From Rugamonas fusca (GTDB lineage Bacteria > Pseudomonadota > Gammaproteobacteria > Burkholderiales > Burkholderiaceae_D), in the NCBI RefSeq assembly GCF_014042365.1, contig NZ_JACEZS010000007.1, positions 1 through 64,000 on the forward strand: DNA of 64,000 nucleotides, read 5' to 3'. The notes beneath the pieces were generated by a model. That model was not told the DNA's origin. It searched no databases and saw only the letters and a program-made list of their open reading frames with translations. The position numbers and the translations under genes are program-made. Below are positions 29,603 through 38,553 of this stretch, piece by piece; the first letter of the stretch is position 1; each line of letters starts with the position of its first letter.

Positions 29603-30406
29603 TCAGGCGCCCAGGCTGGCCAGCAGGCCGGCCGGCGCCGTGGCCGGGGCCCCGCCCTCGCGCAAGCGGGCGCGGTACTGCACCGGCGTCCATCCCGTCA
29701 ACGCCTTGAACTGGCGGCTGAAGGCGCTGTGGTCGGTGTAGCCGCAGGCGGCGGCGATGGCGGCGATGGAGCGCGCGTCGTCGGCCGCCATCAGGGCCAG
29801 CGCGCCGTTCAGCCGCGATTGCAGCAGCAACTGGCGCGGACTGTAGTGGAACACGCGCTGGAACAGGCGCTCCACGCGGGCCAGCGACAGGCCCGCGTCG
29901 CGCGCCAGCTGCTCCAGGCACAGCGGCTGGTGGTAATGGTCGCGGATGTGCTGGGCGATGCTGGCGATCTGGCGGTACACGGGATGCTGTTCATCGGCCA
30001 GGCCCAGGTCGTGCGATGTGCCCACCAGGCCGACGATGGCGCCGCCGTCGTCGCGCAGCGGGGTCTTGTGGGTCAGGCACCAGCCGTGGCGGCGGTTCGG
30101 ATACAGGTGCAGCTCCAGGTGCTGCCGGATGGCGCAGCCGGCTTCGATCACGTGGCGGTCCTGCGCCATGTAGTTGCTGGCCAGGTGGCGCGGGTGCACC
30201 TCCAGCACCGTCTTGCCCACCAGTTCCTGCTTGCTGCGCAGGCCGCAGCGGCGCACCAGCGTGTGGTTGACGGCCAGGTAGCGGCCGTCGCGGTCCTTGA
30301 CGAAGAAGGCCACGTCGCTGAGCGCGTCGAACAGGGTTTCGATGGCGGCCAGTTCCACGCTGCGCCAGCGCGCGCCCTGCCCCGCTCCGCCCAATGCGTC
30401 CGCCAT
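29603..30406 (-). CDS. AraC-family regulator with N-terminal PAS sensor
   Basis: A 267-residue regulator. Residues about 20-135 form a PAS domain (IETLFDALSDVAFFVKDRDGRYLAVN, then KTPLRDDGGAIVGLVGTSHDL), which senses a small ligand, light or redox state. Residues about 155-250 are the AraC double HTH (LEQLARDAGLSLARVERLFQRV and IAAACGYTDHSAFSRQFKALTGWTPVQYR). PAS-AraC fusions of this kind often sit next to the gene they control; here the collagenase gene (downstream, same strand) and glpK (upstream) are the neighbours. No operator could be identified. The start is plausible but not certain. Confidence 0.88.
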   Translation of the reverse strand: MADALGGAGQGARWRSVELAAIETLFDALSDVAFFVKDRDGRYLAVNHTLVRRCGLRSKQELVGKTVLEVHPRHLASNYMAQDRHVIEAGCAIRQHLELHLYPNRRHGWCLTHKTPLRDDGGAIVGLVGTSHDLGLADEQHPVYRQIASIAQHIRDHYHQPLCLEQLARDAGLSLARVERLFQRVFHYSPRQLLLQSRLNGALALMAADDARSIAAIAAACGYTDHSAFSRQFKALTGWTPVQYRARLREGGAPATAPAGLLASLGA

Positions 30407-30551
30407 GGCCTGCCTCCCGAGCGCACGCGCGGGCTGGCGCGCCCGCGATGCCTTATTTGAAATGTTTCAAATATTACCTCATCAGAGGCAGCGCCGTCAC
30501 ACTTTCCCGGCTGGATACGCACGGTGCGGTCCAGCCGCTGCCGGCGAACAC

Positions 30552-32042
30552 TCAGGCCGGCGTTTCCCAGTTGCGCGACCGTTCGACGGCGCGTGCCCAC
30601 TGGGCCAGCAGCGCGGCGCGCTGGTCGGCGCCCATCTGCGGCAGGAAGCGGCGCTCGCACTGCCACTGGGCCGCGATCTCCTCCCGCGTATCCCAGAAAC
30701 CCACCGCCAGGCCGGCCAGGTAGGCCGCGCCCAGCGCCGTCGTTTCCGTCACCTGGGGCCGCACCACGGGCACGCCCAGCAGGTCGGCCTGGAACTGCAT
30801 CAGCAGGTCGTTACGGGCCGCCCCGCCATCGGCCCGCAGCTCCGTCAGCGGGATGGCCGCGTCCTTCTGCATGGCCGCCAGCAGTTCGGCGCTCTGAAAC
30901 GCGATCGCCTCCAGCGCCGCGCGCGCGATGTGGCCCTTGTGGCTGCCGCGCGTGAGGCCGACGATGGTGCCGCGCGCATACGGGTCCCAGTGCGGCGCAC
31001 CGAGGCCGACGAAGGCCGGCACCATGACCACGCCGCCGCTGTCGGGCACACTGGCCGCCAGTGCTTCCACCTCGGCCGAGTGCTGGATGATGCCCAGGCC
31101 GTCGCGCAGCCACTGCACGGTGGCGCCGCCCATGAACACGCTGCCTTCGAGCAGGTAGTCGGTGCGGCCATCGACGCGCCAGCCCACCGTGGACAGCAGC
31201 CGGTTGTGCGATACGACCGGGTGGCGGCCCGCATGCATCAGCATGAAGCAGCCGGTGCCATAGGTATTCTTGACCATGCCAGGCTGGTGGCACGCCTGGC
31301 CGAAGGTGGCCGCCTGCTGGTCGCCGGCAATGCCGGCCACGGGGATGGCGCCGCCGAACAGCCCTTCGCGCGTGCTGCCCACTTCCTCACTGGACGACAC
31401 CACCTGGGGCAGCATCTGTTCGGGAATGTCGAACAGGTCCAGCATGTCCTGGTCCCAGCGCATCAGGTGGATGTTGAACAGCATGGTGCGGGCCGCGTTG
31501 CTCACGTCCGTCACGTGGCGGCCCGTGAGCTTGTAGACCAGCCAGCTGTCGATGGTGCCGAAGGCCAGCGCGCCGTGACGGGCCCGCTCGCGCGCGCCGG
31601 GCACGTGGTCGAGCAGCCATTTGAGCTTGGTGGCGGAAAAATAGGCGTCCAGTTCCAGGCCCGTCACATCGGCCACCAGCCTGGCCTTGCCGTCCGCGCG
31701 CAGCTGGGCGCAGTAGTCGGCCGTGCGCCGGTCCTGCCACACGATGGCAGGCGCGATCGGCTCGCCCGACTTGCGGTCCCACACGATGGTCGTTTCGCGC
31801 TGGTTGGCGATGCCGATGGCGCGCACGTGGGCGCTGTCCACGTGCAGCTCGTGCAGCACCTTGCGGGCCACGGTCAGCTGGCTGTTCCAGATTTCGTTGG
31901 GATCGTGCTCGACCCAGCCGGGCTGGGGATAGTGCTGGGGGAATTCCTGGGCCGCGCTGGCGCAGATGCGGCCGTGGTGGTCGAACAGGATGGCGCGCGA
32001 GCTGGTGGTGCCCTGGTCCAGGGCCAGTATGTATTGTGTCAT
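30552..32042 (-). CDS. glpK: Glycerol kinase
   Basis: GlpK phosphorylates glycerol to glycerol-3-phosphate. The 496-residue FGGY-family kinase opens with the phosphate loop [17 protein letters not shown] (5-21), has the FGGY signature region [13 protein letters not shown], the substrate [13 protein letters not shown], and the second signature [14 protein letters not shown]. The start [10 protein letters not shown] at 32042 is standard. There is no glpF or glpD beside it; the upstream neighbour is the divergent-looking but same-strand rnpB gene, and a PAS-AraC regulator lies 145 bases downstream. Confidence 0.98.
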   Translation of the reverse strand: MTQYILALDQGTTSSRAILFDHHGRICASAAQEFPQHYPQPGWVEHDPNEIWNSQLTVARKVLHELHVDSAHVRAIGIANQRETTIVWDRKSGEPIAPAIVWQDRRTADYCAQLRADGKARLVADVTGLELDAYFSATKLKWLLDHVPGARERARHGALAFGTIDSWLVYKLTGRHVTDVSNAARTMLFNIHLMRWDQDMLDLFDIPEQMLPQVVSSSEEVGSTREGLFGGAIPVAGIAGDQQAATFGQACHQPGMVKNTYGTGCFMLMHAGRHPVVSHNRLLSTVGWRVDGRTDYLLEGSVFMGGATVQWLRDGLGIIQHSAEVEALAASVPDSGGVVMVPAFVGLGAPHWDPYARGTIVGLTRGSHKGHIARAALEAIAFQSAELLAAMQKDAAIPLTELRADGGAARNDLLMQFQADLLGVPVVRPQVTETTALGAAYLAGLAVGFWDTREEIAAQWQCERRFLPQMGADQRAALLAQWARAVERSRNWETPA

Positions 32043-32121
32043 CGGCAGATCCCCTGGCGTCGCCGCACCGGACCTGCGCATGCACCAGCGGGCGGCCGCC
32101 GTGTTAAAAGCAGTTGAAATT

Positions 32122-32470
32122 CAGTTGAAGCAAGCCGATAGGCCGGATTTTGTTACGGCGCGGGCGAACCCGCGCTATGACAGCCATTCCTCTAGGCGCC
32201 GAATTACTCCGGCGCTCAAGCTTCCTACCCGCACGCTCCGCGAGCAACATCATCGCGTGCCTATTTGGAATTGCACCAGGTGGAGGTTACCGCGTTTCAC
32301 CGTAACTTAATACGCTCGTCTCTGTGGCCCTATTCCTCGCCTTATACCCCCGGCTTGCGCCGGAAGGCTTTCAGCGGACGGCCGTTAACCGTCACCCCGC
32401 TCTGTGGAGTCCGGACCTTCCTCCCGCCGGGCATTACGCACCGGCCAGCGGCTGTCTGGCTTGCTTCAGC
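32122..32470 (-). ncRNA. rnpB: RNase P RNA, bacterial class A
   Basis: The catalytic RNA that trims tRNA 5' ends. On the minus strand the conserved parts appear in order: the P1 strand TGAAGCAAGCC (32458-32468) pairing with GGCTTGCTTCA (32126-32136); CR-I GGGAGGAAGGTCCGGACTCC (about 32406-32425); GGTGAAACGCGGTAACCTCC (about 32282-32304); AGAGGAATGGCTGTCATAG (about 32178-32196); and the closing AATCCGGCCTATCGGC. Length about 349 bases fits class A. A -10 TACAAT lies 5-6 bases upstream. The ends are estimated from P1. No protein gene occupies this stretch. Confidence 0.96.
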
Positions 32471-32474
32471 CGGT

Positions 32475-32503
32475 ATTGTACCGCGCCGGCCGCCAAATCT
32501 GAA
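32475..32503 (-). promoter_or_regulatory. rnpB: rnpB promoter
   Basis: On the minus strand, TTCAGA (32498-32503) and TACAAT (32475-32480) are 17 bases apart, and the predicted start falls at the P1 strand of RNase P RNA. An inverted repeat CCAAAT/ATTTGG (32493-32509) overlaps the -35 region. Confidence 0.65.
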
Positions 32504-32599
32504 ATTTGGTGTCGCCATTAGAAAAGCCGACCACCGCGCAGCGTTCTAGAATGGCCTGCCGGCGACCATCCCGCTCGCCCCCAAGACAAGGTTATTACC

Positions 32600-34306
32600 A
32601 TGACCCATCCCTCCCGCACCGGCGGCCAGATCCTGGTCGACGCCCTGAAGATCCACGGTGTCGACACCGCCTTCGGCGTGCCCGGTGAAAGCTACCTCGA
32701 CGTCCTCGACGCGCTGCATGACTCCGATATCCGCTTCATCATCGCCCGCCAGGAAGGCGGCGCCGCCTTCATGGCCGACGCCTACGGCAAGATGACCGGC
32801 AAGCCCGGCATCTGCTTCGTCACCCGAGGGCCGGGCGCCACCAACGCCTCGATCGGCGTGCACACGGCCTACCAGGATTCCTCGCCCATGATCCTGTTCA
32901 TCGGCCAGGTCGGCAACGACTTCACCGACCGCGAGGCGTTCCAGGAGATCGACTACCGCCGCATGTACGGCCAGATGGCCAAGTGGGTGGCCCAGATCGA
33001 CCGCGCCGACCGCATCCCTGAATACATGGCGCGCGCCTTCCAGGTGGCCACCAGCGGCCGCCCCGGCCCCGTGGTGCTGGCGCTGCCGGAGGACATGCTG
33101 ACCAGCGTGGCAGCCGTGGCCGACACGGCCCGCTACCAGCCGGTGCAGGCCTCGCCGTCGGCCGACCAGATCGACCAGGTGCGCACCCTGCTGGCCGGCG
33201 CCAAACGGCCGCTGGTGCTGCTGGGCGGGGGCGGCTGGAATCCGCAAGCGTGCGCCGACCTGCGCGCCTTCGCCGAAGCCAACGCGCTGCCCGTGGCGTG
33301 CGCCTTCCGCTTCCAGGACCTGCTCGACAACGCGCACCCGAACTACGTGGGCGACGTGGGCATCGGCATCAACCCCAAGCTGGCCGCGCGCGTGCGCGAG
33401 GCGGACGTGATCCTGGCCATCGGCCCGCGCCTGGGCGAGATGACCACCAGCGGCTACAGCCTGCTCGAATCGCCCGTGCCGAAACAGCGGCTGATCCACA
33501 TCCACGCCGACGCCGAGGAGCTGGGCAGCGTGTACCAGGCCGCCCTGATGATCAACAGCGGCATGCCGCAGGCCTGCGCCATGCTGGCTGCGATGGCGCC
33601 GGTGGACGCCGGCGCCTGGCGCGCCAGCGTGGCCGGGGCCAGGGCCGAGCTGCTGGCCTACCAGGAGCAGCCGCCCATCTTCAAGGACGGCCAGGCGCCG
33701 CTCGACTTGTGGCAGGTGGTGCAGCAGATCCGCGCCATCGCGCCGGCCGACACCATCATCACCAATGGCGCCGGCAACTACGCCACCTGGGCCCACCGCT
33801 TCTACCGCTACGGCGGCATGCGCACCCAGCTCGCGCCCACCAGCGGCGCCATGGGCTACAGCGTGCCGTCCGGCGTGGCGGCCAAGATCGTGGCGCCCGA
33901 GCGCACCGTGATCACCTTCGCCGGCGACGGCGAGTACATGATGAACGGCCAGGAGCTGGCCACGGCCGTGCAGTACAAGGCGGGGGTGGTCATCATCGTG
34001 TTCAACAACGGCATGTTCGGCACTATCCGCATGCACCAGGAACGGACCTATCCGGGCCGGGTGTCGGGCACGGTGCTGCATAACCCGGACTTCGCGGCGC
34101 TGGCCCAGGCCTATGGGGCGCATGGCGAGACGGTGACGGAGACGGCCCAGTTCGGGCCGGCGCTGGAACGGGCGCTGGAACATGCGCGGGCCAAACGGCT
34201 GCCGGCCGTGATCGAGCTGCGCTACGACGGCGACCTGATCACGCCGGGCGCCACCCTGGCCACCATCCGCGCCAACGCGCTGGCCGCGCGGGCGGCCGGG
34301 CAGTAA
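32600..34306 (+). CDS. Thiamine pyrophosphate-dependent enzyme, acetolactate synthase-like
   Basis: A 568-residue ThDP enzyme with the usual three domains: N-terminal Pyr domain with catalytic glutamate E52 in ARQEGGAAFMADAYG, the central transhydrogenase-like domain (about 190-330), and the C-terminal PP domain whose metal/ThDP motif is GDGEYMMNGQ..FNN (442-470). It resembles acetolactate synthase large subunits and benzaldehyde/oxalyl-type lyases used as 'ThDP-binding protein' in Burkholderiales. No regulatory subunit (ilvH) or ketol-acid reductoisomerase is nearby, so it is probably not the main biosynthetic IlvB. Substrate unknown. Confidence 0.88.
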   Translation: MTHPSRTGGQILVDALKIHGVDTAFGVPGESYLDVLDALHDSDIRFIIARQEGGAAFMADAYGKMTGKPGICFVTRGPGATNASIGVHTAYQDSSPMILFIGQVGNDFTDREAFQEIDYRRMYGQMAKWVAQIDRADRIPEYMARAFQVATSGRPGPVVLALPEDMLTSVAAVADTARYQPVQASPSADQIDQVRTLLAGAKRPLVLLGGGGWNPQACADLRAFAEANALPVACAFRFQDLLDNAHPNYVGDVGIGINPKLAARVREADVILAIGPRLGEMTTSGYSLLESPVPKQRLIHIHADAEELGSVYQAALMINSGMPQACAMLAAMAPVDAGAWRASVAGARAELLAYQEQPPIFKDGQAPLDLWQVVQQIRAIAPADTIITNGAGNYATWAHRFYRYGGMRTQLAPTSGAMGYSVPSGVAAKIVAPERTVITFAGDGEYMMNGQELATAVQYKAGVVIIVFNNGMFGTIRMHQERTYPGRVSGTVLHNPDFAALAQAYGAHGETVTETAQFGPALERALEHARAKRLPAVIELRYDGDLITPGATLATIRANALAARAAGQ

Positions 34307-34352
34307 GCGTTGACACCACGGGGCGGCGGGCGCCGCCCCGGACTATCCACCG

Positions 34353-35012
34353 TCAGGCCTGCGTGCCCGGCAACGGTTCGGCGGCCGGCTGGCGCGGCGG
34401 CGCGCCCTTGTCGTCCCGGCGCTGGGGCGCTGGCGGCTGGCCACCCTCATTCTTCAGCATGGGCGCATCGTCGTCGCCATGGCCATCGACCGGCGGCTGC
34501 CCTGGTTCGCCATCGGCGGCGGCCGGCTTGCGCGGCGCCGGACAGGCATGGCAAGCGCCTGGCTTGCGGCCAAAGTCGGTCACCCTGTGCAGGCGCATGG
34601 GCACCGAGCCATCGTCGCAGTAGGCGCCATCGAGCAGCAGCGTATTGCCATCGTCGGACAGCTTGCCGCTGATGGTGCGCTCATCCTCGCCAGGCGGCGT
34701 GACGACAAAATACAGCTGGCGCCCGCGCGGGTCGATATTGACGTCGCTGGCCACCACGGGCCAGCTCAAGCCGCCGGCCGTGTACTCATAGATCACCGTA
34801 TCGACTTCCGCGAAGCGCTGCAGCGTGATGCGCTGGCCGCCGAATTCGCCGCTGTCCGGGTGCAGGCACAGGTCGGAGAACACCAGCATGCCGTAACGGG
34901 GCAAGGTGGCGGCGGGGCGGCGCGCCACCTTGGGCGCGGCCAGCGCGGCACAGGACGCGAGCAGGATCAGGCAGGCGAGCGCGGCGCGGCCGGCGGAACG
35001 GGAGGGCATCAT
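34353..35012 (-). CDS. Secreted protein of unknown function
   Basis: I do not recognise a family. From ATG 35012 the product has 219 residues: a signal peptide (about 1-26, AALACLILLASCAALAA-PK), a soluble region with LPRYGMLVFSDLCLHPDSGEFGGQRI-type beta strands (about 35-130), a cysteine-containing segment (C at GAYCDDG and a CHACP motif) and a low-complexity tail rich in Pro, Gly, Asp and Gln (about 150-219) that is probably disordered. LASC could act as a lipobox. The frame runs further upstream, but without plausible coding content. It lies between the ThDP enzyme (convergent) and the porin. Confidence 0.65.
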   Translation of the reverse strand: MMPSRSAGRAALACLILLASCAALAAPKVARRPAATLPRYGMLVFSDLCLHPDSGEFGGQRITLQRFAEVDTVIYEYTAGGLSWPVVASDVNIDPRGRQLYFVVTPPGEDERTISGKLSDDGNTLLLDGAYCDDGSVPMRLHRVTDFGRKPGACHACPAPRKPAAADGEPGQPPVDGHGDDDAPMLKNEGGQPPAPQRRDDKGAPPRQPAAEPLPGTQA

Positions 35013-35098
35013 GGTGGAAACAGGAATGGTAAGGAGGGAATATTCTACCGCCTGGCGGACGCCGGCGGTGGGGGACGGCACGGGGCCGTCCGTAAACG

Positions 35099-35128
35099 CA
35101 CATCGGCCGCGCGAACGCGGCCGATGTG
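35099..35128 (-). terminator. Terminator of the porin gene
   Basis: A perfect 13-bp stem (CACATCGGCCGCG at 35099-35111 with its complement at 35116-35128) closed by a CGAA loop, 27 bases past the porin stop. Only a short T run follows on the minus strand, but the hairpin is very stable. Confidence 0.75.
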
Positions 35129-35154
35129 TCATCTAAATCCGAGTAAAGCGGAAA

Positions 35155-36183
35155 TTAGAAGTTGTGCTTCACGCCCAGGTTGAACGCCTTGTCGCCGGTG
35201 CCGGCTTCGGTGTTGTTACCAACGGTGTAGAACGCGCCGTTCTTGTTCTTGATCTTGGCGTAAGCGACGTAGGCGCTGGTACGCTTCGACAGAGCGTGGG
35301 TGTAGCCGATGGCCCACTGGTCAGCGTCTTGGTTAGCGGCCAGCTTGTCGTTCTTGCGGGTGAACGAAGCGATCAGGCTGCCGGCTGGGCCGACTGGCAC
35401 GGTGGCGCCAACCAGGATGTTGTTGCTGTCAACGAAAGCCGAAGTCTGGGTCAGCTGACCTTTGTCACGGCCGTAGGCGAAGAAGGCCTTGGCAACCTGG
35501 AAGTCGTAGTTCACGGCCAGCAGGGCGTTGTGGCCCATAGGCGCGTCAACGGCGCCGTCGTTGTTGCGGCTGTTGTAAGCGAAGCTCGCGTTCAGCGGGC
35601 CGTTCGAGTAGCCAACCGAACCACCGATCTGACGCTGTGCCTTGGCGTTGCCGGCTTGCTCGCCAGCGCTGTAGGACAGTTCAGCCTGCACGCCGTTCAG
35701 CGACGGGGTGCGGTAGGTCACGGCGTTGCTGTTGCGGGTCAGGGTGTCCTGGGTCGCGAACAGGTTCTTGGCGGTACCAGCCAGGCCCAGGGCGAATGGG
35801 TCAGCCACTTGGCCCAGGGTCTCGTAGTACGGGGTGTACTGACGGCCCAGCAGCACGGTGCCGGCTTCTTTCGACGACAGGCCAACGTACGATTGACGGT
35901 TAGCGATCGAACCAGCCACGTCGGACGCGCCGGTGTCGGTCTTGACGCCCGATTCCAGGACGAACACGGCGCTCAGACCGCCGCCCAGATCTTCGGTGCC
36001 CTTGAAGCCCAGACGCGAAGCGGAAGCCACGCCCGAGGTCACTTTGGTTACGGTACCAGCCGCACCACCACGCTCGTTCACGATGCCGGCATCAACGGTA
36101 CCGTAGATCGTCACGTTCGACTGAGCGAAGGCAACGTTGCTCATTGCGCCCAGGATTGCGATGGAGATAAGAGATTTTTTCAT
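35155..36183 (-). CDS. Outer-membrane porin, Burkholderia OmpC-like (Gram-negative porin family)
   Basis: A 342-residue trimeric 16-strand porin that lets small hydrophilic solutes through the outer membrane. It has a signal peptide (1-20, ending NVAFA-QSNVTIYG), the strand-1 motif SNVTIYGTVDAGI, the constriction-loop region (ANRQSYVGLSSKEAGTVLLGRQYTP), and a terminal aromatic F342 in LGVKHNF, the Bam recognition signal. Codon use is strongly biased to the commonest codons, which suggests high expression. A GAAGGAA ribosome site precedes the ATG. Downstream is a strong hairpin; upstream are 1.26 kb without genes. Confidence 0.96.
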   Translation of the reverse strand: MKKSLISIAILGAMSNVAFAQSNVTIYGTVDAGIVNERGGAAGTVTKVTSGVASASRLGFKGTEDLGGGLSAVFVLESGVKTDTGASDVAGSIANRQSYVGLSSKEAGTVLLGRQYTPYYETLGQVADPFALGLAGTAKNLFATQDTLTRNSNAVTYRTPSLNGVQAELSYSAGEQAGNAKAQRQIGGSVGYSNGPLNASFAYNSRNNDGAVDAPMGHNALLAVNYDFQVAKAFFAYGRDKGQLTQTSAFVDSNNILVGATVPVGPAGSLIASFTRKNDKLAANQDADQWAIGYTHALSKRTSAYVAYAKIKNKNGAFYTVGNNTEAGTGDKAFNLGVKHNF

Positions 36184-36839
36184 TACGTAATTCCTTCAGT
36201 TGTGTTGCGGGTAAAAAGGTAAAGCTAGTGCTACGCCTAAATTCGGTGCTTATCGGCGCCGGTTGGGGCGTCGTTTATGCGTGAGGGCATTCTCCCCTGC
36301 TGCCACGTTGCTGTCCTTGTTGCCGGACGCGTTCACATTGTGTTGCGGCCGATTTAATCGATGCCGGCTTTATCGCGGTGCTTGTGGCACCGGAGGCGGC
36401 ACTATACTGACGCTTTGAGCATCCATCAAGTGTAAAAACGCTCATATTGGTTATCGCGCGCGGCGATTCCCGCCATGTCACCGTGCTGGATTTTCAAAAA
36501 CTGCAATATTTTACCGCATCGCAATATATCCTGCCGAGGCAGCCCACTAACTTCTCAAATCCGCACAGATGAACTTGGTGCGGCGCCCGGCGAACCGGAC
36601 CGCCTGAAGCTGCTGCAAAGGAAAAATGCATCAGTGTCGGACTAAGTAAAAATAGCTACATTGCTATTTCTGGCTGTATTTTATACCGAACCCTGGCACG
36701 GCACACTTATACCAAATGTGTAGATGCCGCCTTACCCGGAGAAAGTTTGGCAGTTTCCGCAGGAAAACAGGGGCCCGGACCGACTTTGCCTATAGTAAGA
36801 GTGCTCAATTAATGAAATAAATTCTGTCGACAGGCCACC
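36184..36839. other. Gene-free stretch upstream of the porin
   Basis: No gene found. It should carry the porin promoter and leader, though I find no good -10/-35. A weak A+T-rich hairpin (AAATAGC 36650-36656 with GCTATTT 36663-36669), followed by T's on the minus strand, could terminate leftward transcription. A TATAGT element near 36790 could be a -10 for rightward transcription toward the stem-loop array, without a matching -35. Confidence 0.4.
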
Positions 36840-36968
36840 CTGCTGCGACGCAGCAGCAATTTGTAAGCAATTGCTACTTGTTGTCGGAAGGCGACAAAAA
36901 CCGACGAAACAGCGTCCCCGGCCGGCCGGCGGCCGGGGATGACGGCGGGCGGCGGGCGGCCCGTCATC
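36840..36968. other. Array of five consecutive stem-loops, candidate structured RNA or regulatory DNA
   Basis: Five inverted repeats follow one another almost without gaps: CTGCTGCG/CGCAGCAG (36840-36856), AGCAATT/AATTGCT (36855-36875), TTGTCG/CGACAA (36881-36897), TCCCCGGCC/GGCCGGGGA (36915-36939) and GATGACGG/CCGTCATC (36938-36968). Such density in a non-coding region suggests a folded RNA or a multi-site regulatory element. The strand is undecided, and no known RNA family is recognised. Confidence 0.45.
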
Positions 36969-37447
36969 ATGAATTCCCTTAATAGAAACATCGAACGGGC
37001 CAAGGCCAAGGCAGCACTGCAACCGATTTAACAATTGCACCGCCGGCGGCCCGTCCACTGCCGGCGTCCTGGCATGCCGATTACGCCAACGACGGCCCTG
37101 CCGTCCCACCCGCAGCCCCAAGCCGCGGCGCATTCTTGATGATTTTTTTTAAGCGTTTTCCAACTTTTTTGTCCATGGCAAATAAGAAGCATTTGCAGTA
37201 TTTTTGTGATTAGTTCTTCATGTCAACAGTGTGTCGTGGACAAGGTTCTATACTGTGGATAAGTGGGTCGCCAACGCGGGCCGCGAGCGGCACTTTCTTC
37301 TCCGAAACGAGGTTAGAATGCACGTCGCGTCCCGGCCAAGTTGGTGTCGGCGGCGTTAAACCGAGACCGAACCGATGCCTGCCGACAAGGCACCCGAACC
37401 ATGTGCGAAAACCAGCGTCTACCCGATTCCCGTAGCCGCACCAGCTG
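36969..37447. other. Gene-free stretch upstream of the MerR regulator
   Basis: No convincing gene on either strand. The first 100 bases include a short open frame of 18 codons without a ribosome site. From about 37141 the sequence is A+T-rich with T runs. A TATACT at 37249-37254 could be the -10 of the rightward MerR-type gene, giving a leader of about 190 bases; the -35 is poor. Confidence 0.4.
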
Positions 37448-38401
37448 ATGAAAACTAACGCCCATACTTTGCCTGTTTCGAGCACCATCAGCGACGTCGA
37501 GCGCGACACCGGCGTGGCCAAGGAAACCTTGCGGGTCTGGGAACGGCGCTACGATTTTCCGCAACCGCAGCGCGACGCCCACGGCGAACGCGTCTACCCG
37601 GTGGAACAGGTACGCAAGCTGCGCCTGATCAAGCGTCTGATCGACCTGGGCTTCCGTCCCAGCAAAGTGATCGCCTACAACGCCGAGGAATTGCAGGCCA
37701 TGGCCGAGCGCGCCGTCCAGCACGGCCCCGGCCCGACCCACGCCCACCCCGAACAGCAGCAATTGCTGGAGCTGTGCAAGGCGCACGACATGGACGCCCT
37801 GCGCCGCCGGCTATCGCAGGCATTGCTGGTGATGGGCCTGAAAAGTTTCGTGATCGACCTGGTGGCGCCGCTGACGCGGCTCGTCGGCGAAGCCTGGGCC
37901 AGCGGCCAGCTGGCCGTGTTCGAGGAACACCTGTACACGGAAACGCTGAAGACGGTGGTGCGCAGCGCCATCTTTTCCGTGCCCCAGGCCAACGCGGCCA
38001 GCATCGGCGCGCCCCGCATCATCCTCACCACCCTGCCCCAGGACCGCCACAGCCTGGGCTTGCTCATGGCCGAGGCCATGTGCGTGGTGGAAGGCGCCTA
38101 TTGCGTGTCGCTGGGGGTGCAGACGCCGTTGCTGGAGGTGGTGGAAGCCACCCGCGTGCTGCAGGGCGACATCGTGGCGCTGTCGTTCTCGGCCTCGATG
38201 AATCCGCGCCAGGCGCTCGACAGCCTGGCCGAGCTGCATATGCGCCTGCCCGAGGAGACCGAACTGTGGGCCGGCGGCAATAACGCGGCCTTGCGCCGGC
38301 GCAATCCCAAATTCGTGCGGGTGCTCAACCTGTCCGACATCGGCCACGCCATCGTCGAATGGCGCTTGCGCCACCCGCGCCACAGCACCCGCGCCGGCTG
38401 A
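37448..38401 (+). CDS. MerR-family regulator with cobalamin-binding domain, CarH/LitR-like light-sensor candidate
   Basis: A 317-residue regulator: MerR HTH (about 14-80, ISDVERDTGVAKETLRVWERRYDFPQP), a helical bundle (about 100-180) and a B12-binding Rossmann domain (about 185-310). The bundle holds W150-x9-E160-H161, the Wx9EH motif of adenosylcobalamin photoreceptors of the CarH type, and the Rossmann part has DRHSLG (199-204), a D-x-H-x-x-G motif whose H201 would be the cobalt ligand. By family knowledge such proteins bind DNA as B12-loaded tetramers in the dark and let go in light. No carotenoid genes are nearby, so the target is unknown. It precedes ftsY by 150 bases, same strand. Confidence 0.88.
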   Translation: MKTNAHTLPVSSTISDVERDTGVAKETLRVWERRYDFPQPQRDAHGERVYPVEQVRKLRLIKRLIDLGFRPSKVIAYNAEELQAMAERAVQHGPGPTHAHPEQQQLLELCKAHDMDALRRRLSQALLVMGLKSFVIDLVAPLTRLVGEAWASGQLAVFEEHLYTETLKTVVRSAIFSVPQANAASIGAPRIILTTLPQDRHSLGLLMAEAMCVVEGAYCVSLGVQTPLLEVVEATRVLQGDIVALSFSASMNPRQALDSLAELHMRLPEETELWAGGNNAALRRRNPKFVRVLNLSDIGHAIVEWRLRHPRHSTRAG

Positions 38402-38553
38402 CGCCGATCCTGCCACCGGCCGCCGCCAGCGTCCGGCCTTGCCATTCAGACAGCCCCGGCGGGCCGTCCCGCCCGGCGCTCTGGTAAAATATCGCCATTC
38501 CCAGTGTCCGGCGCCGCCGGCCATCCGCTTGAAGCGCCTTCAATCACACACCC

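Noticed and set aside
32043..32599. Several open frames between glpK and the ThDP enzyme.
   Set aside because: The conserved sequence there is RNase P RNA, not protein.
36809..37009. 66-codon minus-strand frame in the 1.26 kb gap.
   Set aside because: Covers the stem-loop array and has no protein-like features; the stems are better explained as DNA or RNA structure.
36968..37030. 18-codon frame starting MNSLNRNIERAKAKAAL on the plus strand.
   Set aside because: Charged helix-like but no Shine-Dalgarno and no supporting evidence.
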